From assembly GCF_021134715.1 (NCBI RefSeq), contig NC_060023.1, forward strand, positions 6,448,001-6,512,000: a DNA stretch of 64,000 nt, in the 5' to 3' direction. The notes under the pieces are model-generated. The model was not told the DNA's origin and did no database searches. It saw only the letters and a list, made by a program, of their open reading frames with translations. This document shows, piece by piece, positions 1 through 12,685 of this stretch. A program made the position numbers and the translations under genes. Each line of letters opens with the position of its first letter. The stretch's first letter is position 1. The stretch is from Daphnia pulex. Taxonomy: Eukaryota > Arthropoda > Branchiopoda > Diplostraca > Daphniidae.

Positions 1-7
1 ATCTGGG

Positions 8-539
8 ATGAGGAGTACTACTTCGGTAGAGGAAGCAATCAAAAAGGTATATAATCACCATATTCGTGGTCTTGATAGCATTTGCTTACGTGCGCTCTCA
101 GCGGCCTCGGGCTTCCGAATCGTTTAATCAATTAATGTTTTCCGTTGATTGAAAGCAATGTACCTAACGATTTTCTCTATTATGTCGATTATTCTTAGCA
201 AAAATTAGTATCTCCTATGCCCTTAAAATCACCCAAGCTGAAGTGGATGGCCATAGGAGGTATCATAGTGGGTTTCATGGCCGTTCTGAAGTACACCGGC
301 AATTTGAACAAAGCATTCTTCATCGACTGGTTCAAGAAAATTCCATCCGATGTGCAACGTCCATCATCGGCAGTTATGGAGCCTCCGCTTGAGATTCCGC
401 CTAAAAAATCATGTAACATTATTCATTCTCTAATCTAAAATGTGTTGAGTGTTCTAATATTTTTCTTTCGCCTTTTTTACAGCTTAATATTCCGACGGAA
501 GTAGAACAATTTATCAATCGTCGACTTCAGGAATCGTGA
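8..539 (+). CDS. single-pass membrane microprotein, paralogue A (spliced)
   Basis: Three-exon model: 8-46, 199-412 and 502-539, about 96 residues. Exon 1 ends in phase 0 at AAG|GTATAT and the second exon follows TTCTTAG. The middle exon carries one hydrophobic helix (WMAIGGIIVGFMAVLKY) followed by TGNLN and FF, the same core as the minus-strand gene at 1917-2400, which also has an intron at the equivalent place. The last junction is uncertain. The best acceptor (after position 482) breaks the frame, whereas AG at 500-501 keeps it and gives a length close to the 100-residue paralogue; reading through the donor would stop at 436. I do not recognise the family; size and helix suggest a mitochondrial or ER inner-membrane microprotein (inference). 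An upstream exon outside the window is possible. Confidence 0.55.
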
Positions 540-1132
540 AAATTCAGGCTGAATTCAGATGGCTTAATTTTTTTAAAACCTGTCGTGTGTATGTGAACAT
601 TCTAAAACGAAATACAGTTTCGGTTTAGATTTTGTTTGTTTACCAAATAATTGTACTTGCATTGAATTAGTTTCACGCAAAATTGTTTCATGTTGTACTT
701 ATGTATTTTATTATATTGCTTGCGACTGTGGCGGTAGGCTAATAAATATTTGAATGAATCAACAATTAACAAATGGTATTTTTAAATTTTCTTATCACAT
801 ATTATCGTATGGTCTATATATAGTAACATCCAATTATCCACCACATCGACCTTGTTTAGGTTTACATATAGAGCTCTAAAAGAAGGTCATCAGGTCAAAT
901 GCCCTTTGATAAGAGCTGTCAGCTGTCTGTTCCACAGGGGAAAACGTTTTCGTCTTACTATAATCGTCCGATCGTCGCAAGGAATTTTGGGCGTCTGATC
1001 ATCGCAATTTTAGTAGTAAACGGGCGTTATGATTTCGTCGATAAGTTCGTCAGGCTCAGACGGCACTAAAAAAATCATCCATATCCATTCGACTATCAGC
1101 CTTTGGTGCGGCAAGACATTTTGAAATTCACA

Positions 1133-1388
1133 ATGGCTCATTGGTACGCGAACAACAAATACACCGAGGAAATGATGAAGGTAAGCAGTTCTTTCATTTC
1201 TGTTCTGCTGCGTTTAAAGATTATGGAAAGCTAAGAAAAATTTGTTTTATTATTTTGGGCAGGTGATGCGAACTAAGGGCTTCAAACGGACCATGATGGG
1301 TGTGGTGATTGGCTCGGTGGCCGGCTTGATGGTTATAAACTACAACAACAAGAGGCTCGGACATAGCGAGACAATTAAAAGACACTAA
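1133..1388 (+). CDS. 57-residue single-pass membrane microprotein
   Basis: Two exons, 1133-1180 and 1263-1388, joined in phase 0 across an 82-bp intron (AAG|GTAAGC ... GGGCAG|GTG). The product has a short polar N-terminus, a basic patch (RTKGFKR), one hydrophobic helix (MMGVVIGSVAGLMVI) and a basic tail ending IKRH. This layout resembles small respiratory-chain assembly factors, but I cannot assign a family. It lies between the two inverted paralogues at 8-539 and 1917-2400 and does not share their TGNLN motif. The start is the first ATG after a GC-rich leader, and no in-frame stop interrupts the two exons. Confidence 0.55.
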
Positions 1389-1522
1389 CTTGTCATGGGG
1401 TGTATTTTAGCTGAGCAGTGAGTTACGATTACGTATTTGCCCACAGAAAGAATATTTATGAAATTCTCTTATTTTCTTATAATTCTACAGAATTTTTGCT
1501 TAACGGCTTATAATCAAGATGA

Positions 1523-1590
1523 ATGACTGAAGATGGAAATAAAATCTCAACTTCTCATGACTGAAGATGGAAATAAAATCTCAACTTCTC
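1523..1590 (+). repeat. 34-bp perfect tandem duplication in the 3' UTR
   Basis: The 34 bases at 1523-1556 are repeated exactly at 1557-1590. Each copy contains AATAAA, so the duplication doubles the polyadenylation signal of the microprotein gene ending at 1388. Identity is complete, which suggests a recent slippage or duplication event. Confidence 0.85.
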
Positions 1591-1684
1591 AATTGTACCG
1601 TGTTTTCCCCTATGTGGTGGGAAATAAACTAATAAAATTAGACAACGGGAAAAACGGCTGTTTTATTTTCATAATACCTAACTG

Positions 1685-1698
1685 CCCCCCCCCCCCCC
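1685..1698. repeat. poly-C homopolymer (14 C)
   Basis: A run of 14 consecutive C bases in an AT-rich intergenic stretch between converging genes. Length is likely polymorphic or uncertain in the assembly. Confidence 0.8.
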
Positions 1699-1916
1699 AT
1701 AGATAAAAGTAAGCTAAACGTTGTAAACTAAGTAATAACTAATAAAATTATTTCGCAATTGATTAATATGTTCCACCATTCGTTTTTTATTTTCGAAAAT
1801 TATTTCTGATTTATCAATTACATTACACGATGCAAGCGAAGCTTATTCAATTTCATTTTGATAATAGTGGCTTTGGTCCGATTTAACAATGAGACGCACA
1901 CGAAGCAATTCCAAAA

Positions 1917-2400
1917 TTATTTCACTATGATAGTGGCTTCAGTTCCAGGCGGTAGCAGCGGCTGTGTAAATAAAAACATTAAAAAAAAATTACCCATCAA
2001 ATAATCAAAAACCAATTCCGTAAACGTAAATTATCAGTGGGCATACGCTTTTCTTTGAGGGATCCGCGTCGGTCTGCTGTTGCTGGTGCAATGGTGGAGG
2101 AGCTTTCCCTGCTGGACCCATCTTTATAAGTTCAGCGAAGAATTCTCTGTTAAGATTTCCGGTAATTTTCATGGCACCTAAGAAACCCAAGACAATGCCT
2201 CCAATCGCTGCCCATCTCAATCCAAATTTTCGATTTGAAACTGGGCTTTTCTATTAGGAACAAAACGTTGAACGCAATTTATAATAATAGCTACCTCAAA
2301 ATACATAGGCCTGCTGTTTAATAACATAAAATAAGAATTTACTTACGATCTGAGGGGACTCTTGGGCAATATTCCTCCGAATAAAAGTGGTAAATGGCAT
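1917..2400 (-). CDS. single-pass membrane microprotein, paralogue B (spliced)
   Basis: Three exons on the minus strand: 2347-2400, 2047-2250 and 1917-1961, giving 100 residues. All junctions are phase 0 with GT-AG borders (ATC|GTAAGT, AGC|GTATGC). The helix WAAIGGIVLGFLGAMK followed by TGNLN and FF matches the plus-strand gene at 8-539, and the first intron sits at the equivalent position before the KSP motif. The N-terminus MPFTTFIRRNIAQ looks like a mitochondrial presequence (inference). The C-terminal part has a short Gln run. The family is unknown to me. The gene converges on 1133-1388, with about 530 bp between the two stops. Confidence 0.65.
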
Positions 2401-3229
2401 CTTGTCTGAATGTAGTGATAACTCGGACTGATGAGAATGTCCAACAAGACAAAATATTCAACGTCTGTCAATCGAATCCACACACGTTGAGTCTCTATTC
2501 TAAATATACATGGACGTAAAGAAGACGATTCTAATGGGTAGTAGATAATGCAATCGCAAACTAAATTTTTTTTTAAATAATGAAAATCTTAAAACAATAA
2601 AAATCCAAAAGGCCAACTTGGCAACTTGACAAACCTTTCTAAAATTTTTAATGGGATAAACTGCGTATCTTTTCGATGAAAAAAGACATTGAGTTAGCCA
2701 AGGGTGAATTGCGTAACAACTTGTGGAAATAACCATATAGGCTAGTTCGTTGACCCCCGGCCGTACGACATGGGAAACGATGGGACGAATTCTTCTCGGT
2801 TCCAACTTTGGCGTTCTGTTTTACCTCTTCTCGTCGGTCTAGCACAATCTGCGAAATAAATCAGCAGGTAGTCCGTGTCTGTGGCAGGGAGGGTAATTAA
2901 GTTCTAGCCGTTTCAAATTTATCGTGATGGCTAATAAACCAATCTTGACTGATATTTGGTAGGACTTGATGAAGGAAACGGTCAAAACCGGCGCTCTCAT
3001 ACAGTGTTACAAGATTAACTGCTCCAACCAGGGAGATTCATTCTCAAAAGAGTCAATCAATCAACGGAAACGCCATGGTTTGGGTCAAAGAATATAATGC
3101 GACGTTTTCAAAGTCATCAAGTCATGAGTCAAGTCATCAATTTCATTTTCATGACTTTAAGCGACACCGAAGATTCAGGAAAAATTAGCCACTCGGGAGT
3201 CGGAGATCTTCTTTGACGCCCTGTTCCAA
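2401..3229. other. intergenic stretch without a supported gene
   Basis: Mostly AT-rich. A minus-strand open stretch of about 65 codons (2648-2845) and an overlapping one in another frame are present, but neither has convincing composition or a recognisable motif. I see no RNA gene. Confidence 0.4.
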
Positions 3230-3294
3230 TATAAATAGAAGCTGTTTCCACGACAAACTTCACAGTTTCTTACCGCTTCGATTCAGTCAACAAG
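3230..3294 (+). promoter_or_regulatory. TATA core promoter and non-coding first exon of the secreted-protein gene
   Basis: TATAAATA at 3230-3237 lies about 30 bp before a TCACAGT initiator-like site near 3262. A short leader exon then ends at CAACAAG|GTGCAA (3294|3295), and the ATG-bearing exon starts right after the acceptor at 3374. The block TATAAATAGAAGC recurs upstream of the minus-strand gene at 11913-12434. Confidence 0.6.
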
Positions 3295-3374
3295 GTGCAA
3301 ATTCTACCTCATCCTAAATTATTGTTAACGCAATAATATAATTCTGTTTGTTTTGTTTTGTTTTTTTTTTGCAG

Positions 3375-4315
3375 ATGAAATTGGCATTGATCCTTCTCGT
3401 TTGCTTCGTTGGAGCTACCTACCAACAGGGATATGCGTGGTCACCATTCTACCACTATTCACCACACCTGTTTTTCTATAATAATTACGATCAAGCCAAC
3501 CGCCAATTTTCGGACAAATCAACGCTCAACATTGGGGTATTGCTCTTTAGAATGTACTAATTAAATTTCTATTATATCCTGCTTATTTTCGGGATAATTA
3601 ACAGACAGGATATAGCGATGACGAAATCGATTCTTCGATCCCCGAAATCCAGGCGAGGATCCCATTTGGCCACACGAAGAAACCCCAAAAAAAGTTTTTC
3701 ATCACCAGTATCCTGCCCAACTCTTTCTTCAACTTCAAACCTTTGACAATCACTACGCTGACGAGCACCGTTTTTTCTACCATCACGTCGACGGCCGTGA
3801 TTGCCACGGTACAGTCGTGCCTTCCTGCGACTATGTTTTTCACTTCTTCAGGACCATCGGGCTTTGTGACGTTGACGTCTGCTTGCGGCCGTCGCAGACG
3901 TGACATCGACGAGTCCAGTCCGCGACAAATCACAGCTGAAATCGGCGACTCGATTTTGCCATCCGTCGTGTCACCGTACGTTTTCAATTATTTAATTTTT
4001 TAATTTTTTGTAACTTTGTTCATTGTAACGCATAATTTTAGGTTGGAGACCAGCAGTGTCGTATCTGAATTGGACGGATATAATAATGTCAATCCGGAGA
4101 TAACTTCTTCTCAGACAAATATCGAAGAGGAACAGCGTCAATTCGTAAATATCGACAAGAACAACGGACGCCAAAATCGTGCCTTGAGTCTATTAGTGAC
4201 TGTTACATCGACGTCGACGTCCTTCTCCTTTTCCACGACCACGATCAAGAAAACTATTAATCTGAGCGGGCCAGCGCAATTGTCGTGCATGCCAAGTGGT
4301 TTCGCCTTGTGTTAG
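3375..4315 (+). CDS. secreted protein with duplicated Thr/Ser-rich Cys motif and dibasic site
   Basis: Coding exons 3375-3536, 3605-3975 and 4042-4315 (two 66-68 bp introns) give 268 residues. The protein begins with a clear signal peptide (MKLALILLVCFVGATYQQ) and an aromatic, Tyr/His-rich segment. Two related halves follow. The first has a TLTSTVFSTITST run ending in SCLP; the second has VTVTSTSTSFSFSTTT ending in SCMP and a terminal Cys. A basic run, RRRR, after ACG sits between them and could be a furin-type cleavage site. I do not recognise a named family; it looks like a lineage-specific arthropod secreted or cuticle-associated protein. AATAAA signals lie near 4660. Splicing is inferred from frame and borders. 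Confidence 0.7.
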
Positions 4316-5816
4316 ATATTTTAGACAGTTAAGACTTTGTCTCACTCTCTTTTTCTATTTTAGAAGCGAAAGTAATTGCATTTGCTTTTTAGTTATATTC
4401 CTTAGAATAATGTTTTTATTATTTATGCATTCATTTCTAACATCATTCAGCCTATAAAGTCGCCTATTCTGGACTTTTTCTTTCTAGTAAAAGGCCGCAA
4501 AACCTGATTGATAAAAATCAGTTTAGAAAATTGTGTTTTACCCTATTTTGTTTCATGTTCTTATTTTTAACTTAAATGCAATTTTCTTTTCAAACCTGGA
4601 TCCACAAGGATTTTGGTTTGTTGTTATTGCCTTACCACACAAAATGTATACATGAGAATTTAGTTAAATAAATAATAGTGTTCATTATTATATGACTGAG
4701 TCACAGCAGTTAATAATCAGTGGTAGCGTGATTTAGTAATTAAACGGTTTCTCCTTCAATTTTCTGGTGATTTGGGTGTCTGCCTGTCTGGTTTTAAATC
4801 TCCCATGAATTATTCACGATATAATGCTTTAATTGCGTCATAAAGAAAGACATTTAATGGAAAACGACCATACGCAGACATATTATGCAAGAAGTAAACG
4901 GCATCCCAAAGTCGACAAGCGCTGCACTGCTGTTGATGTCACAATACATTGAACCTTACTAACTGCCAGGTTAATCGGTCGATGCTCGACGACTGATTCA
5001 TTAGAAAATTAAGGTCGTTAACGGACCCTATCATTGTCTACTTGATGAACGGCGTCTGTTGAATAAATCACGATAGCCTTATACGCGTTCAAGTTCAGAC
5101 TGTTATTGATTTTACCGAGAAACGGAAATCGGTTCATATCACGAAAGTTTACGAGCATTGTGTCTCAGGTCGCTGTGATGTATACTGGTTCTTTTCTCAG
5201 ACATTTGAAAACCGTTTAAAATGTAATACTATATTGGTTTCGTGTATTAAGGAGATATCGTAGTGGATAGAAAAAAAACTTCGGGTATGGTGCATATCCA
5301 TAGAGCGACAGCCAGCCATAAACCAGTGCCATAAAACGTTTCTGGTGGAAATTACCTGCACACTTTATATACCTTTAGGGGAAACATTTAGGGGAAAAGG
5401 TTTTCCCCTATACAACATATATGCGTCTTTGACTCTTTGTTCAGTTGACGCAGTAATAAGTGAAAAGGGGCGCCATGTTTTCCTCCGTTAATTTATGTTT
5501 ACACAATATTTACAAAAGTAATTAAGAACCAAAAACGAAATGAATTGATTACCGTTATAAAAATCCTGTATTTGTTGCATCGTATACCGTCTACAAAGGA
5601 GAAAAGAACACCTTATACGCTTAATTATGAAATGTCACCCTCCACAACCACAAAGTAATAAAAGAATGTTAAAAGTGATCGAATAAAGTCAAAAGTCATT
5701 ACTCGTTACAAAAGTGAATGATTGTGAATTGTTTTGAATGTCGTGACGAGCAGCAATATTCTTTTCTTTGATCGTTAATTGCTCATTCCGTAAATTTTGA
5801 CGCGTTTTGCTTCACT
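4316..5816. other. intergenic stretch, no gene seen
   Basis: AT-rich 1.5 kb between converging genes. The only structure noted is a near-palindrome around 5389-5408 (AGGGGAAAA, two bases, TTTTCCCCT). No open frame with coding character on either strand. Confidence 0.5.
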
Positions 5817-6707
5817 CTATACGATGGATGGACAGTCTTTCTGAACAACCGGAACCAGATTGCCCGCCTTAAAAGGCCCGTTGGTAAAGAACCTGGAGGT
5901 GACTGTATTCATGACGGTGTCTGATAGCGTTTTCTGCTTACCCAAAAGCCACAATTGCTCTGCATTGAATTATAGATTCAGAAAATTAGCCATTGAATTA
6001 ATTATTATCAAATGAGGGGATTACCTCGCCGATATCCAGTGCAAAGGGGATCGCAACTCCAGGCTAGAGCATAATTAGTGTAGTCAGTAGCGATAATCCA
6101 GAATCGAATGTCCACGGTTGCTGCACGAGAAATTTTGTTTACAATTGATTAATCTAGAAATGCTTTATTAATAATTTCAGAATTTCTTTGTCTTACCGTT
6201 CCAACTGACGATAGGCATCTGAACTAGAAATTTGCTCAATTCTCCGTAGTCAAAGTAAGCATTGCCCGCTGCAATCGTAACAGCGTTGTCTCTGTCAAAA
6301 ATGTTAAATAAGATATTTCGGTTGAACATCATTTTGGGATGCCAGTCTCAGTCGATTCTCAAAACTTACATATTGCTAATTCCTTTGAAACTCATCTTGA
6401 GAGCTCCCTGTTTGGACGGTCTGATGTCAATCAGCGAGCACCTGGTGTCGTCCTCGAAAGTTGACGGATACCGGCTGATCTCGTACCACCGAGTAGTAAT
6501 AAACTAGCGCACGTAAAAATTGCGTAACGACCACAACACACGGTAGAAATTACAAAATTAATATTATACCTGAGCTGGATTAAAGCTGGGCTGCGTTGGG
6601 TATTTGGGACAATCACCGGGAATTACAATCTGGCCCAAAACGAAGGACGGTATTTCGACTGTCAGTACAGCAGCCAGCAGCATCAGCGCACTAAGGTTCT
6701 TTGCCAT
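5817..6707 (-). CDS. apolipoprotein D-like lipocalin
   Basis: Five exons on the minus strand (6570-6707, 6370-6503, 6197-6291, 6025-6120, 5817-5959) encode 201 residues with consistent phases. A signal peptide (MAKNLSALMLLAAV) precedes GQIVIPGDCP, the usual start of mature ApoD/Lazarillo-type lipocalins, then FNPAQ. The helix-strand motif reads TRWYEISRYP, so the normally conserved glycine of G-x-W is a threonine. The second lipocalin motif, FWIIATDYTNYAL, is intact, and paired Cys residues (DCP, TRC, WSCDPLC, KDCP) fit the disulphides. Family members bind small hydrophobic ligands extracellularly; the ligand is unknown here. TATAAAAG at 6794-6801 is about 90 bp upstream of the start. Confidence 0.9.
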
Positions 6708-6793
6708 TGTGATGTTTGATGTTTTTGTCCTGGCGTGTGTTCTTCGGATGACAAACACCGGCGGTCTAATCCACAACGACGAGCTGCGCGTAT

Positions 6794-6801
6794 CTTTTAT
6801 A
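6794..6801 (-). promoter_or_regulatory. TATA box of the lipocalin gene
   Basis: TATAAAAG on the minus strand, placing transcription start near 6765-6770 and leaving a leader of about 60 bases before the ATG at 6707. Confidence 0.6.
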
Positions 6802-8841
6802 CACTAAGACAAGAAATTCACGCCTTGCGCACCTTGTATAACGTGATAACAAAAAAGAACGCTCCTAGCACTGGGTTAGTAACCGATGTGCCAACAAAGA
6901 ACCCCGCTGCTTGTTTTTTGGAGGGGAGGATAGAGAAGATACGAGTGTGGTGGTGGTAGACTCTCCTCAGTGGGGCGTAATTGTTTCACGCAGGTCAACT
7001 CTTCGAGACCCTACCCTTCTCGTTTCTTATAGCGCTGGATATAATCAATTCCAGCATGCTGAAGAAGAAGAAGAAAAATATTCCTGCTTCTCGAATGCTA
7101 TCGAAAGGCACGATCGTCCAGCCACTTGCTTCACAGATTTTTCAACGTGCTGCTGCAATCCGTCTCGTTCTTTGTGGCCGCGTCACGCCCGCTTCGGAGG
7201 TCGAGCTGAGCTGTTATTGCTGCCTCCCCGCTGAGCGCGAAAGGTTGATTCGGCTGGAAATGGGCATCCATGAATGCCACATGCAGCTTTTTTGGGGAGG
7301 GAAAAAACGAAATTCGTGTTTATTATGATTCAACCTTGAAAGTGGAAATTAAACCCTGGGGTTAAGAGACCAAGTCCCAGTACAGCACCGCGAGCCGTAC
7401 GTAACACCACGCGTCAACGCGCTCGATCAAGGTCCCGCAAGGCCAAAGATCGGGTAAACAGCTCTGTCGTGAGTTATTTTACTTGTATACCCCGATTGAA
7501 AATAAGCATCATCCATCTCTTTGATGTTGGCTTCCTCCAACCGAAAATGCATATCTCAACGATGGCCAGCGCTCTTTCGATTAGGTGATTAATGGATCTA
7601 TTCAGTCAGGAAAGTGACTTGACAACCAGCACCGATAGGCCCAGCACCGACTTGAAACGCAATTTCCGTGTTAGAGACTAAAACCGAAATTAATTATACA
7701 ATGTATTGTCTGGAAAATTCGGTAAATACCTTTATTAACAGTTAAGCAACCCGTGGCTTTTCAATGCGTAAAAATAATTTTATGATGAGGTTTCATTGAA
7801 ACAAAAAAATACAAAATCGATTTTTTAAAATTGAAAATCAGAAGAGATTAACGATGCCGGTATTTTCAATGAATTTTATTTCAGTCGTTTGCGGATATTG
7901 GAAAAAAATATTGCGCGCCTTTGTTTTGGGCGTTTGGGTAACTGCCCTTGAAAAACCGATGCGTCACGTTTTTGCAAGGCATATTTCAACTGACAAAAAA
8001 GCGAAAAAAACAAACAAACAAAAACATTATGAAAATGTGGAATCGATTTTCACATTTCGCGATCCATAAACATAACAAATGTTGGCGTTTTCTCAATCCC
8101 AATACGGGGTCCAACCATCCAGACGGACCTTGGCCGAACACGGTGTTGAGGATGCTGCTGGAGTCTTCGTCATGCTCAACCTCAAGCGCTTTAATTGCGT
8201 TTTCAAGGTTGAATAATAAATAACATCGGTCCTCTACACTTATTCACGGGTAGGAGAGGAACTTTTTTACTGCCGCATGATGCCCACACCCAGCTGAAGA
8301 CGATAGATGTTTACCTGCTGCTTGCTGGCGGGCCAGTGTGAGCCGAACAATGTTGATTCACGGTCAAGACGGATATGCTGTTGGCTTCTAAATCCAAACA
8401 TCACAGATTAGAAATCCGAGTTCAAAGAAAACAGTCGAACATGTACAAATACAAAATCACGAATAATTAGAACAGTCGGGAATTAGGCAATTTACTGTTA
8501 TTTAGCTTTCGAAATCTAATGATTGCGTCATAGGGTCAGGCGATCAAGAGTCGAATTTTGTTCTGAATAAGAGCGTCTTTCAACCATTTATTGAAATTTC
8601 ATCACAACCCACTTAATGGACTGCAAATGGACTAGTAACCTAATTAACGGCAGTAATTAGAATAATTCAAATTGAACCAAATCGCGGAAAGCTATTTATT
8701 GAATACACAAACTTGGATCTCCAAGCGATGTAAGGGCCAAATTCGAAGATTTGAATGTTAAAAAAAAGATGAGCGTGTACGTGGGACAGTAAAGAATCAA
8801 ACGATGAGAAATAGGGTATAGGGCGATACACTGGAAATGCA
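6802..8841. other. intergenic stretch with weak exon-like pieces only
   Basis: About 2 kb. Two pieces look faintly coding. On the plus strand an Arg/Ser-rich stretch ends near 7453 at a GGTAAAC donor-like site. On the minus strand 8080-8220 includes an acidic EHDEDSSS segment. Neither has a start or a recognisable domain. I would not annotate a gene here. Confidence 0.4.
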
Positions 8842-10523
<1,682 letters not shown>

Positions 10524-11912
10524 CGTTAGTCAATCAAGTCCTTTACTAATGATGAACCGGCTGGAACCTGTCAAGCAATAGATTCGGTTAGCAGAGACTT
10601 TTGAGCGTGCTGCTTTGTTAAATGGCGGCAAAAACGAAAGCAATTCCAGTGGTGCCACTTTGGAAAAAGTCGAAACTACTTCAATAGTTTATTTTGCCGT
10701 TCATAGATGGCATGGTCATGTCTTTAAAGAAAAAAATCTTGAAAATAATAAAATTGTTGTCAAATTAAAAGAATTTGCCTACTTCAAAAGTCTGATTTAA
10801 AAATTAAATTTAATTAGTAATAATTAAAAACAATATTTAGGTAGGCCATGGGTGTTGAGAGATTTGTATGCCTGTGGGTAGGTCTAGGAAAAAATCTTCA
10901 TGTAAGGCAGTGTAAGGCATAAAAACAGTTATATTGTTATAGGAATACAGTTATTTTTTCTAGAAAAAAATATTTGCTTTCAAAAATATATCAATGCTTA
11001 ATTCCACAAAATTTTAATGGTTTTCCGATGCCCAATATGATTTTAACTTTTTCTCAAGCTTTTTCTGTTGCGCATAATTAATTTCATAGTGGTTTAGCGC
11101 TAGATGCCAAAACAATGGAAGGAAATTTGAAGGTGCTTCACCTTTGTTGTCAAGGTTAAAGTGATCTACCTGTTACAATGTAAAGGCGATTGGCGCTCTA
11201 GGAAATGGTTCACAGTAAATCATGAAGAAAGCCTCCTCCGGCCATCCGTTAAACAATGTAATATTTTCCGTCATCAGACAATCAAACCGATATTTGAACT
11301 AGAAGATAGCAAGACGAGTAAACCACTTCAAAATTCTCTTTCATTGCACAGTGTATTTTTTGCCATAAATTTAATTGAGTTCAGTATAGAAGTTGTACAG
11401 CGTTAATAGGATTATTTTTTACTGCGTCTAAGAAAAATTAATGATTTGAAAACACCGTCATTTCTTTCCATTCCTTCATAACGTATTTATTGGATTAAAA
11501 TTTTCTGCTATCACAACATTCACTAAAGGCTAATAACGTAGTGCTTCAACCAAATGAAATATATATATATATATATTTCGCCGAGCATTACGTGTAGTAT
11601 GAGGAGTATGAGGAATATGAGGAGTAATAATGGATGGAAATGCCGGTTGAGATATTATCATAACAATGGTCCAAAATTGAAGTCAACTTCTGTTCTCATT
11701 TCAAAAGAGATATTCCACAATTTAAGTTAGCTGTTGGCCTTCCGTTCATTTGAACAATAATTCATTGTAGATTCGATCGGACCCAATATATTCATCATCA
11801 TCATTCATCCAGCATGGTACGATATAAGCTTTTGCACGAAAGACACCCATACACCATATTAACCACGTTAAAGCATCAGAGTTATGTTAAAAAAAGAAGA
11901 AACAAATATGGT
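10524..11912. other. intergenic stretch with an (AT)n microsatellite
   Basis: No coding signal. An AT dinucleotide run spans about 11559-11577 and a degenerate 9-bp GAGGAGTAT-type repeat follows at 11597-11625. The plus-strand open stretches at 10615 and 11161 lack coding character. Confidence 0.5.
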
Positions 11913-12434
11913 TCAACCAAAAGTTGGATAAACAAAAATTTTGGTTTTGGTCTTGGTTGCTGCAGCTAAGGAAAAACTATTTAAGAAACTGATAAAAGCG
12001 GTTGTTTTTAGCGCAATGAATCCTCGAGACGACGGAAGAATGCTGGGTAAGATGACTCCGTTCTCGTTGTTTCGTGTGTAGATTTCCTTCAAAATCTCCA
12101 GCTGCGTCATTGCTTCTTCGTCGCTAAGATTTTGATCAATTAACAGAGGGGGCGGTGGGGTGGTAGGTCTAGAGTTGGCGATATCACTCCTTTGGTTTTC
12201 TTCATTCAGCATCAATTTATTTGGCTCAGCAATGGGAAAGTACGGATAGTAGTTGACCAGTGGGATTTTTGGATAAAACTGCGTCCCCGGTAGATGAGTT
12301 GGGTGGAAGTAATAAAACGCTCTGTTTCTCATTGCCGGATTCCCATTCCATTGCTGAGTGACAAATGAATTCTCAGATGAAGAACTGAGTACTGCTAAAA
12401 CAGACACCACCAATATCGTAGTGATTTTTTTCAT
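11913..12434 (-). CDS. small secreted protein, family unknown
   Basis: A single coding exon of 173 residues on the minus strand. A clear signal peptide (MKKITTILVVSVLAVLSSSS) is followed by an aromatic, Tyr/Pro-rich region (FYYFHPTHLPG, NYYPYFPI), a proline run (TTPPPPL) and a basic C-terminus rich in Lys/Thr. A leader exon lies upstream near 12598-12650, behind a TATAAATA box at 12678-12685. The architecture (TATA, untranslated first exon, signal peptide at the start of exon 2) copies that of the secreted gene at 3375-4315, as does the Tyr/His-rich start of the mature chain. A shared origin is possible but not shown. I chose the ATG at 12434 because it begins the signal peptide. Confidence 0.65.
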   Translation of the reverse strand: MKKITTILVVSVLAVLSSSSENSFVTQQWNGNPAMRNRAFYYFHPTHLPGTQFYPKIPLVNYYPYFPIAEPNKLMLNEENQRSDIANSRPTTPPPPLLIDQNLSDEEAMTQLEILKEIYTRNNENGVILPSILPSSRGFIALKTTAFISFLNSFSLAAATKTKTKIFVYPTFG

Positions 12435-12677
12435 GACGATAGCTTCCAATTTCCAAAGAAAACAACAAAAAAAAATAAACAAAACAATCAAACAAGCATT
12501 TATATAATCAGACAATTATGAAAAAATTAAGCCCCAGCGATTTCTTACCGCCACATAAATTAGTAACAAAATCATAAAAATAACAATATTAATTTACCTC
12601 ATAAAAGGAGACTGCAGCGTGTAGGTGAAGCAATATACAGTCTGCTTTATGACGCCGATAGTACAATACTGCGCTTC

Positions 12678-12685
12678 TATTTATA
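12678..12685 (-). promoter_or_regulatory. TATA box of the secreted-protein gene
   Basis: TATAAATA read on the minus strand, within the 13-bp block TATAAATAGAAGC that also occurs at 3230-3242 on the plus strand. Confidence 0.55.

Noticed and set aside
7319-8215. Inverted similarity between TTATTATGATTCAACCTTGAAA (7320s) and the minus strand at about 8190-8215
   Set aside because: Only about 20 bp match convincingly; the rest of the alignment is no better than chance by eye.
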